From: Kappaphycus alvarezii
Taxonomy: Eukaryota; Rhodophyta; Florideophyceae; Gigartinales; Solieriaceae
Assembly: GCA_002205965.3 (NCBI GenBank)
Contig: NADL03000613.1
Location: forward strand, 930,001 to 994,000
Length of the DNA stretch: 64,000 nt
Direction of reading: 5' to 3'
A program made the position numbers and the translations under genes. Numbering within the stretch: the first letter of the stretch is position 1; every line of letters starts with the position of its first letter. The notes beneath the pieces were generated by a model that was given only the letters and a program-made list of their open reading frames with translations, did no database searches and was not told the DNA's origin. This document shows, in pieces, positions 55,805-64,000 of the stretch.

Positions 55805-58230
55805 TCATATTCGATTTGTGAAACAAAAATATGCTATGTCGAGATTCGTTTCCGGATAGGAGTAGACGACGTATGCTGCAGTGTTTTTGTCTCTATTCGA
55901 GATAGTGGAATTCGTAGTGACGTTAAACAGACTGCAAAAATTAGTACCAAAATGAACATTGATTCCTTGATGTTTGAACTTGTATAGACTCAATATTTTT
56001 CCTTCCTTGATCGTATGTAGTACGTTTTTCAGATGAACTGTACCTATATCAGTGTGAAGAGAAATGGAACCAATACCGTAGATTGTAAAACCGTAGGTGC
56101 GATTTTCTTCTGGTTTAATAAATGATACGTAAGTATCGAACAGATTTGAGTCATCACAGGTGCGCAGTGGTGACTGAGCACAGATTTTGCAAGACGAAGG
56201 CATTTTCGTGGCAAAATATTTCTGATGGGGATCACTTGAGTTTTCTTATCCTTCTGAGTTCGTACGATTTCTGCATATGCTCTCCCACTCGGGACCATAT
56301 TGTGAATTTTGAGTCGGTCTCGGCATGATTTACATTTGGGACCATAAAGAGGCTTTGTTAAGCAATCGGCTAGCATCGAATTAGTTTCCAAGTAAGAAAA
56401 CTTGATAGTACCTAATGTAATTAGATCTCGGACGTGATCTAATGGTATATCAATGTGATTATTTTTTCTGAAATTAGATATGTCAGTTGCCCAGGATAAA
56501 GATCCAGTGTTGTCTTGATAAACGAGCGTAGGATTATTTTGGGTATAACCAAAAATTTTCAAAATATTTCGAAGCCAGGTAATTTCCTTGGAGACCGTTG
56601 AAATAATAATATATTCAGCTTCATTGCTAGAAAGTGCAATACAATTTTGCTTCGTACTTCTGCAAGTAACGGGAACATTGCCAAGTAGAATTACGTTTCC
56701 GCTGACAGAGATTCTATCGCCCCCCGATATCCAATCAGAATCAGCATATGCTTCTAAAATAGGATTATTCTCTGATAAGTCTAGAAATTAATTCATTATG
56801 CCTTGTACATATATGAAAATTGTTTTGACATTTTTCCAATGGATAGGTCTTGGATTACTGATGTGGCGACTTAAAATATTCATGGCCGTTGCGATATCTG
56901 GCCGTTTCCGAGTACCTTGGTATTATAAACTCCCAATAGCTTCTCGATAGGTACTATCGTTCATTTGCAATTCTTATTCTGAGTTTGGTGGTATTTTTGG
57001 TGTTAATCCCATAAGTTCTGAGGGAACTATTGGTATTTCAACTGGTTTGCTGTCTAGCATATTAATTTTTTCTAGAATCTTGCGTGTCTAATATGCTTGA
57101 GACTTATGATACTTTCCATCATTGTTTCTTCCAATTTCAACGTTTAAAAATTTTTTACCGGTCCTAGGTCCTTCATCTTGAATATTTCTTTGAGATCATT
57201 TTTCTTTCGCATTATCAATTGTTGATTCTTTGACATGATTAAAAAATCATTGACATAGACAATTAATGTGACATTTCCTTTACTGTTTTCTAACATAAAT
57301 GTGCTTTCCGTATAAGGAACTGGAAGAAATCCTATTTTCTCAATTTTGTTTCGAAAGTGGAAATAACAACTTCGAGGGGCTTGTTTTGGACCGTAAATAG
57401 TTTTTCGGAGTTTGCAAACATGATTCGAAAATTTCGAAAATTCGAAGCCTTTGTTTGCTCCATAAATATTTCTTCTTTTAGGTCTCCATAAAAAATTGCC
57501 CCCGTAACATCAAGGTGGTGACGATTTCATTTATAATCCTGCAATTAACAAAAAAATTCTGGTAGTAGTGAAATCAATTGTTGGGGAGACTGTCTTGTCA
57601 AATTCATTAAATGATTGAAAGCAACCCTGGGCAACGAGTCCAGCCTTGTATTTTCCACAGTTCTATCTGGATGCCGCTTAATTTTAAAAAAGATTTTTGA
57701 AGGAACCGTTTTCACCCCCATCGGTCTTCGTAAAAGTGATCAGGTTTCTTTTATTCTAATTCTTCTAGGTCTGTTTGTATGGCCAGTCGCCAGTCATTTC
57801 TTTCTGGAGAATTCAATGCCATCTTAAGTGGAGGTTCGTCGTCGCTCTTGATCATTTCTGAATTTTCTTAGATACGAAAGATGAATAACCAAAATTTTTT
57901 GTCGTTTTTCTAATCCTCGTACACCTCCTAAAATGATTGTCCTCTGGGGGATAGTATGTTAAAAAATATTCTTCGTCTTGAGGATAAAAAGTATTGTTTG
58001 TGGGTAGTGATGATATAGTTTCTGGGTGCAAAATTTCTTTTTCATCTTCAGATTCAGACAAACTTACTGAAAAGTTTTCTGTTGTATTAATTTCTTGTTT
58101 TGGAATGATATACCTTGCATCCGTTTTATCTTTGCTTTTTGATGGATACACAGAAAAGATACTCTCGTCGAATTTTGCATGTCTGACAAGGAGAAGTCTT
58201 TTTGTACTTGGATTAAATACCCTGTACATA
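55805..58230 (-). mobile_element. Ty1/copia fossils, two overlapping pieces
   Basis: On the minus strand, from right to left: an integrase-tail region near 58.2-57.85 kb (RLLLVRHAKFDESIF), reverse transcriptase at about 57.8-56.9 kb, and RNase H at about 56.75-56.3 kb (YQDNTGSLSWATD, NHIDIPLDHVRDLI, ADCLTKPLYG). Behind it, at 56.2-55.8 kb, sits a protease/pre-integrase-type piece (HLKNVLHTIKEGKILSLYKF). In a single copia element that piece would come before the integrase, so it is a fragment of another copy placed next to the first. Both are broken in several places and lack recognisable LTRs within the window. They differ strongly from the copia fossil at 2.3-8.3 kb, being AT-rich and of another lineage, and they look old. 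Confidence 0.8.
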
Positions 58231-58813
58231 TTTCTTCCTAGTGAACCCCTTCTGCTGCATTAAGTACTATACTTTACGGTAAGGGTATTACTATGGACTG
58301 TGAATCACCATTGAAATTAATACTTTACACTTACCCGATTCAGTCGGAGGGCATGCGGTCCTGAAACTCGGCTCTGAACTTGGAACTGGTATTTTCGCAT
58401 GTGAAAGCCAATAATTGGGGTAATGGTCTATCTGAGTCATCTCTTACTTTGAGACTTATAACGTAGCTCCAATTACCGCGCTGATGTAGGTAGTAGTAAC
58501 ATAGCTGAAAAGTATTGACACCAAACTGACCACCAGCACTACGGGGAATCAGAAGTTATGAATCATAACTTCTGAAATTGTAATTTTAAAACTTTCCAAA
58601 TTATACGACGTAATTATTTTCTGCGCAAATAGATCTTATAACCCATAGGAAATAACTATCATCAATAAATCGAAAAAATAACTTTCAGAAGCCGTACCTT
58701 TATAACTTCAGAAGTAACCAGTCGTACATTGCTACGTCATCAGCCAGAGTCAAACTGAAAACGAGTAGTAGACACTCATATTTGACTACATTAAACGTAC
58801 GATATTCTGATGG
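58231..58813. other. Stretch without a supported gene
   Basis: AT-rich, without open frames of note. Two foldback-like repeats of the AGAAGTTATGAATCATAACTTCTGA type occur near 58.55 kb. Nothing else recognised. Confidence 0.45.
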
Positions 58814-59548
58814 TTATTTTGAATGCACTACCAGAATAGCGTTCGTCATTCCGATGAAGCAATATAATGATGTATAGTTGTCAGTTGCATGGGGGAGTAT
58901 ATTAAACCAGCCATTTTCTGAATTAATATGAAACAATGCTCTTTTAAGATATACTGGTAATTCAAGAGGGCAAATTATCATCATTGAGCTTAAACAGGTA
59001 CTCATCACCGTTAGTACTCCCCAACGCATCAAAGGTGAATCCACCACTTCGCAGGAATACACATTACACTTCTCACCTCTGATTTCCCTAGAAAGACTGT
59101 AATGATACTGCAAGAAGTTCAACCGCGTCAATGGATAGTCTGTGCAAGTGGTAACCAATTCTTCTACACTGAAAACGGGATGAATGAGGCCTGAATGAAA
59201 GAAAATAATGCTGTGGGGAGGGACAGCCACCAAAGATGAGGGTAGTACTGACGCTGCCAATCCTGCATGATCGGAATGACGGAGGTTCATGGTTGCATGG
59301 GAGCCCCTCCATATCCGAAGAATAAATGGCTCACTCCCAGAATACATTATGAAGACGAACAGATAGTCATGAGCGACACCGTAGAACTTCCTAACTGCGT
59401 TTCCGAACCATACCCGCGGCCTGATTGTATTGAAATCCAAATGCCGATCCTGGGACAGCGCATTGAGGGATAACAGAAGTAGAGAACTCCCGAGTGACGG
59501 CACTACCAGGGGAGCATCACTGCCTTGTAAAAACAGCACCTCAAACAA
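58814..59548 (-). CDS. Frame resembling a 2-oxoglutarate/Fe(II) dioxygenase fold
   Basis: The 244-codon minus-strand frame is uninterrupted. It contains RHLDFNTIR (possible HxD iron ligands), ILRIWRGSHATM (like the GSH turn of phytanoyl-CoA-type dioxygenases), VAVPPHSIIFFHSGLIHPVF (like the P.GsiifFH..liH strand carrying the distal His) and then TRLNFLQYHYSL (Arg at the usual distance for binding 2-oxoglutarate). The order fits the double-stranded beta-helix of that superfamily. The assignment rests on these motifs alone, is unconfirmed, and the substrate is unknown. It lies downstream of transposase-like frames in the same direction and may be their C-terminal or companion gene. The true start is unclear because TTG/ATG choice and splicing cannot be settled. 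Confidence 0.4.
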   Translation of the reverse strand: MFEVLFLQGSDAPLVVPSLGSSLLLLSLNALSQDRHLDFNTIRPRVWFGNAVRKFYGVAHDYLFVFIMYSGSEPFILRIWRGSHATMNLRHSDHAGLAASVLPSSLVAVPPHSIIFFHSGLIHPVFSVEELVTTCTDYPLTRLNFLQYHYSLSREIRGEKCNVYSCEVVDSPLMRWGVLTVMSTCLSSMMIICPLELPVYLKRALFHINSENGWFNILPHATDNYTSLYCFIGMTNAILVVHSK

Positions 59549-59759
59549 CTGGGCTAGGAATGCCTCGATTTTCAGTTAATCAAAGAACAGGTTATCATCA
59601 TTATTCATCAATGCTTCCCGACCATTCTTGTCATCGACTGATACTCCCGCACTTTCTAGTTTCCGCCATGGAAACCGTCTTGAGATTTGTATGTGTCTCA
59701 GAATCATCATTGCACGTGATGTTGATGGGGTGCCAATACGAGTGTGCTTCCCCTGCTGT

Positions 59760-60090
59760 CTAGTGACCAAACTTCTGGAGGAGGCAATCGATGAAGTTGT
59801 CAACAGAGAAGCGCACAGTACCTCGCCCAGACCTAAGCACACTTGGGATCAAGGTGTGACCCTCGTCAAACAGTTTATCACGACGGTACCGGAAATAAGA
59901 GCGAAGCAGTTCCCTGATAATTTGACGGGTGATATCACTTCTTTCATACCTTTCCTCAGGGTCCATTACCATTGCCAAGCTCAGGTGGGCCTCACGATGC
60001 AGTTTGTCAAACTCCTGTGTTTCCAAATAGAACCTCATCATGGACTTCGAACTGATGGCTAGAGGAAAACCATCCGACAGAGGGAGCCCA
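59760..60090 (-). CDS. Unidentified frame of the same large element
   Basis: Read from about 60090 it is open for about 110 codons (KFIRKFGLPLSDGFPLAISS, then MMRFYLETQEFDKLHREAHL, then RELLRSYFRYRRDKLF). It is charged and helix-rich with no family I recognise. It lies between the transposase-like frames and the dioxygenase-like frame, all on the minus strand, which suggests one transcription unit with introns. Confidence 0.35.
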
Positions 60091-60734
60091 AACTTCCTGA
60101 TGAACTTTTACGGGGTGTCAATCTTGTATTCCGAGCCAATGGCTTCTTTTCCCTCCCTCTCAGCTATCTACCTCTCCTCGCGATGATGGTTTTCAAAACT
60201 ATTGGGAGGGACTAGAGGCCGGGATATGGGAGTAGGGATATCCAAAACGCCTTCGCACAGGCGTACCACCGTCAGTACCGAAATCATCATCACGGTTTTT
60301 TTCTTCTATTCAATCCGTATCGGAATGAACGCTGGACTGTCGGGGTGCTTCATTGTTTCCAGTCTTGCGAATCCAATATTGCATACGTCTCGCAGACGAC
60401 ATGCCAGAGCCCCGATGGCCATTCTGGCGTCCACGAGTACCACTCGGTAGCGTTCTCGGTTGGCCTTTGGAAATATGGCTATCATCAGAACCAATGATGA
60501 CGACAGGAAAGAAATTGCAGAAAGGCAGTTCAGATACAGTAAGGGAAGGGAATAACTGGAAATTTTTGAGGACAGGGGAAAGGTTTGACGGGAAAGTGGC
60601 TGGTGAGAGGAGTACGTATTCACGGCGAGTGGGTGAAGAGGATGATGATAGAGAAATCCTGTGAAGGGGAAAGGGGCGAGAGGAGAGGAACATGTTGACG
60701 AGAAAGGGGGTGAGAATAGGGGAATACCGACAGG

Positions 60735-60815
60735 AGGGGGGAGGCGGTGAGGGAGGAGGTGGTGAGGGAGGAGGTGTTGAGGGGGGTGGTGGTGAGAGGT
60801 GGGGGGAGGTGGGCT
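60735..60815. repeat. G-rich minisatellite (GGTGAGGGAGGA type)
   Basis: The plus strand repeats GGTGAGGGAGGAGG with small changes about four times. The minus-strand reading is C-rich and gives a false Pro-rich stretch (SPPPPSTPPPSPPPPSP). It lies inside what is probably an intron of the minus-strand element. Confidence 0.75.
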
Positions 60816-60829
60816 GAACAGGAACAAGG

Positions 60830-63310
60830 GTTTCTACCACAATTGAAGAGGCTGATATAAGCAACAAAGTACTTAGAACCATTGACCATAACTGACGAAG
60901 AGGATAATTCAGGTTGTCTAGTACAGGGAAGAACGATCGCAAAAAATTCGTCCAAGTAGGTTTCCAATCCAATGATATGTAGATACAATATAGTATTTGG
61001 AATCTGTCTTGTCTGGAAGGTTTTCTGGATAACTTATGGACATAGAGGATCCTCTTCACATCCAGAAACATACGAAAGAAATTTAACGACATCCCCATTT
61101 CTGATATGGTCTTGTGGCGTTCTACGTCTTCCATAGTGACTTCTGTGTTCCACGGATGAGACAGGCCCCCATCCCCTCGGATGACCCATTGCATTTAGGA
61201 TCATTCTTCCTATTTGTAGCATATCATCAAAAAACACTCTAAACTTCGATCTGCTCTGCTCATCATTATGCTGCGACGATTGCAATACCCGAAAGGGGTA
61301 CATATCGATATGTTGTTGTAACTTCCCAGACACCCAGAATGGACTCAAATTAGAGTTGATAGAAGCCTCATTAAGAACATGCCGATCTTCAATATCCAAA
61401 ACTGACTTGACAAGGCCGTGCGGGCCTATATTATGCTGGAGAAATTCAGGATCTTCTGACGTTAACGAAATTGTAGCACCATCTTTACCGTGAGCAGTAG
61501 TGTCAGAATCCTGTTTACGGTTCCATTCGATGTATCTGCTGTGAATTTACTGTTTCCCTCGCAGTAATATGACCAAAGTTAGTTCCGATTTATTTCGTAT
61601 AAGTGTGTCACTACTTTCGTAGTCGGCAATATCTTGTCTTGTACGGCCCTGCTAATCATTCATCACTGCACCATCAACTGCGTCAAGGTGGGGTCGCTTG
61701 TGATTTGACCATGTGGCTGATGGTTTCAATGCCTGGTGAAACTTTTCAAACATCAGTTCTGAAATGTTGCCCGAGTGACCAACCATCGGTAGAACTACAA
61801 ACATCATCTCCAGTATTCGGTGTAAATTAGGGTGATCAAGGTTTGACGAAAGATGCTTTGAAGTTCGAATCTTTTCTTTACCTAACTCTAACAACTTCTT
61901 TCGAGCCAAGCCGCGCAACGTAACAATTCTCTGCGAAAGAGCTAATACTTAATCTTGGACAAAAATCATGGAATCCACAAACTGGATATAATCTCTGACT
62001 TCTTTCTGTACTTTCACAAGAAACAGCATGACATCACACCAATTCCATTCACTGACTTTCTCAAAACCATGGACATCTCCATCCGGCCGATCCCATACGA
62101 GGGCCATTAATCCACCAAACTTCGTCACCACTGTCATCGCCTTCCTGATCATCGTCTTGAGCCCATCAAATAATTCTCTAGCATCAAACTCGCGATGATT
62201 GAGTTCAGGTTCACCGTCAGAACGAGGGTCGTTACAACCATTTTCCCTCTGAACCATTCTAAAGCTTTCCCCCAAAGCATACAGTGATATAAACAGCAAT
62301 GAAAAAGTATCACTTAATTTCATAGACAATAGTTCGGAACCTTACATCACCCTATTCTGTTGCTCAATTTTACATTTATACAATGCCGATAGAACATACC
62401 GTTCATAATAATAACTGTGTCTCTTTGACGAGAGGATACGCTAAACGGCTTGCATGCAATCTTTTGCAAGGATTGCTAGCTAATGGTCCACCCCAATGAA
62501 CATGGATTGATATTCATCCAAAGAATTCGGCACAATGGGTCGGTTGTTCTCATCAACAGGAACTTTCCCAGAGAAACTCTAAATATCCTGTCAAAATCGC
62601 AGAAACCCAGAAATATCATCCTGAAAACTACATGACATCCCCATAAGTTTTAATATAGAACTAAAACGCCGTACATCCGTAATGTCGTGTGACGAATAGA
62701 ATCTTTTCTCGAGAAGTTCAGTCCGCCATGAAGAGATGAATCCGAATATCTACTCGTGCACTGAACTACCACTTCGGTGACCTCAACTTCTGCGCTAGCT
62801 CTCCTGCAATAATTACAGATGTGGAAACAAGCGTTTGAATTGTGACCCATAAAATCAATCGCACTGTTTAGAGCTGGGGTATCACCAACACATCCAACTA
62901 AACCCAGGAACACAATAACCACCTTACCGTCAGCAGCAATCTCCTTGAAACCTTCCACCATGCCAGTTGTAACATAAGCTCTGATTCTGTCAAACAAATC
63001 CTGGAATGAAACTCCAGGAGGTGTAAGCGAAATTACCCTGCTGACAGAACAACTATTTCTTCTGTGAACTGGTAGGTTGAGCGGAACTATATATGTACCA
63101 GTTACCGAAGGCTTCTTCCCCTCCGTCATAGTGAAATCACCCCAAAATAATAGGAACCTATAAATGAAATAAGATTCCCCTGTCCGTAGTTTTCCAACAC
63201 TTGAAATTTCCCACCCTCGCCTATCAATCTTGTCTCCCCCTTTGGTATCACCATCCTCACACTCTCCACGGATTCCAACAATTATAAACGATGTGTAGTG
63301 TACCGACCAC
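60830..63310 (-). pseudogene. CACTA/KDZ/Plavaka-like transposase, several pieces
   Basis: Minus strand, right to left. From about 63.31 kb an open stretch reads WSVHYTSFIIVGIRGECEDG, later FLLFWGDFTMTEGKKPSVTG and TYIVPLNLPVHRR (first acidic region), then FLGLVGCVGDTPALNSAIDF and CFHICNYCRRA (second Asp with a Cys pair), ending at 62650. Further left come VDENNRPIVPNSLDEYQ with stops, the frame at 62329-61949, an in-frame TAA, then LDHPNLHRILEMMFVVLPM and SELMFEKFHQALK (61918-61652), and further pieces at 61399-61034 and 61194-60830. The GDTPA plus Cys-pair layout is shared by the large-DDE transposases of CACTA, Plavaka and KDZ elements; I cannot choose among them. In-frame stops show decay, although some gaps may be introns. 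Confidence 0.5.
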
Positions 63311-63774
63311 CTTTATTGTGAGGCTCTGGTACACCACAATCTTCACTAGTGTCTTGACAAGATTTGACGGGAGACACCAATTCTTTAATACCAAACTGTT
63401 CCATTTCTCTCTCGTCTTCTACTTGGACCCACATCACGGATGAATATTTTTCTTCATCAGAAGGCGGAAAAACGATTCAGTATAATTAACCAGTTAAGGA
63501 AACATTCAGAGGTCCAGTGGAGAGGTTTCAACATGCATATTTCATCACCAACCCTCATCAATCCACCCAAGCGTTGGTCTGTTCCCTCTCCTAAATGCAT
63601 CAATTCAATCAAATTACTATCTTAGTTTTTTAGTTGATTGCCCTGGTCTTCAAGCACGTGGGGATCAGTCTGCACATCAGATGTTGTCGAGAAGGAGAGA
63701 GGTCGCAATAATGCTGCAATCCTTCCAACAATACAGTTCTCGATACTCAGTTTCATGTGCTCAAAATGTGATTG

Positions 63775-64000
63775 CTACAATTTAAAGATGTTCACAACTT
63801 CCACAGATAGGTGTGCGTTGCCAGTCAGTGAAAATGATACAATATGTCCCGATTCTGCATGTCGTAAAAACCGGTCGTCAGTCGAGATCTCATCAAACAG
63901 TAAACTTACGGAACTTCTGTAGAAACGCTCACGGTCGGCCACAACAGGCCAATCATCAATAAAATCAGATAGTTTAACAACAGGTAGCCCACGACCAGGT
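63775..64000 (-). CDS. Partial frame at the window edge
   Basis: The minus-strand frame enters from the right edge and is open for about 75 codons (PGRGLPVVKLSDFIDDWPVV, then RERFYRSS, then FDEISTDDRFLRHAESGH) to a TAG. A GTAAGT directly after RSS could be a splice donor. It is likely the upstream part of the same large transposon gene. No family motif is visible in this piece. Confidence 0.35.
   Translation of the reverse strand, partial: PGRGLPVVKLSDFIDDWPVVADRERFYRSSVSLLFDEISTDDRFLRHAESGHIVSFSLTGNAHLSVEVVNIFKL

Noticed and set aside
60310-60827. Pro-rich minus-strand frames with runs of SPPPPSPPPP
   Set aside because: They translate the GGTGAGGGAGGA minisatellite and C-rich intron-like DNA; the frames differ and no conserved protein appears.
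1-64000. CRISPR arrays, bacterial operons, rRNA or telomere repeats
   Set aside because: No regularly spaced identical repeats with unique spacers, no ribosome-binding-site gene strings, no rRNA-like blocks and no telomere-type short tandem repeats were seen.

Overview
The window looks like nuclear DNA from a florideophyte red alga, with Chondrus as the nearest picture I can give. The case rests on four things: eukaryotic genes (UFM1-activating enzyme UBA5, ubiquinone-pathway COQ2, a plastid-type thioredoxin); short GT-AG introns of 144-163 bases and only a few of them; a fasciclin/Hedgehog-type Hog protein of a kind known from red algae; and a very high load of decayed transposable elements. 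There is no bacterial operon structure, no rRNA or tRNA that I can see, and no CRISPR array. The species call is inference.

Layout. 1-2.3 kb: nothing recognisable. 2.33-8.27 kb: a Ty1/copia fossil with both LTRs and a primer-binding site. 8.27-10.7 kb: a minus-strand LINE whose 3' end abuts that LTR. 10.9-29.5 kb: AT-rich ground with old DNA-transposon pieces: a hAT fossil near 12-13.3 kb, a Tc1/mariner fossil near 21-21.9 kb, a Tourist-like MITE at 22.2 kb with a TTA duplication, and a PIF/Harbinger fossil at 26.3-27.3 kb. Several hairpins and short tandem repeats also lie here. 29.55-37.40 kb: a second, much larger hAT-type element. It is bounded by inverted GGTCACACGACTG ends and by arrays of the palindrome CCAGTCGACTGG, and a 2.3-kb Harbinger relic sits inside it. 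37.5-38.0 kb: a tandem array of roughly 80-base units.

38.5-47.05 kb is a compact host-gene island. It holds thioredoxin (three exons, +), UBA5 (two exons, +), a possible 64-residue protein (+) whose stop codon shares a CTAG with the stop of COQ2, COQ2 (-), and a roughly 1,090-residue secreted protein (-). That last protein has four Fas1 modules, an acidic linker and a C-terminal Hog (Hint) autoprocessing domain. It is interrupted by four apparent one-base losses.

Transposons then resume. 48.5-49.5 kb may hold a small uncertain gene. 49.7-52.7 kb is a second LINE lineage with a zinc-binding and nuclease-like tail, capped by an 80-base inverted repeat. 52.8-54.6 kb is decayed coding DNA I could not name. 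55.8-58.2 kb holds Ty1/copia fossils on the minus strand. 58.8-64.0 kb is a large minus-strand element with a CACTA/KDZ/Plavaka-like transposase and, downstream, a reading frame that resembles a 2-oxoglutarate/Fe(II) dioxygenase fold. This last association and the Fas1-Hog fusion are the two most unusual things here.

Most transposon coding regions are broken. The intact genes are confined to the 38.5-43.3 kb island, so the region reads as a small gene island embedded in layered transposon fossils.
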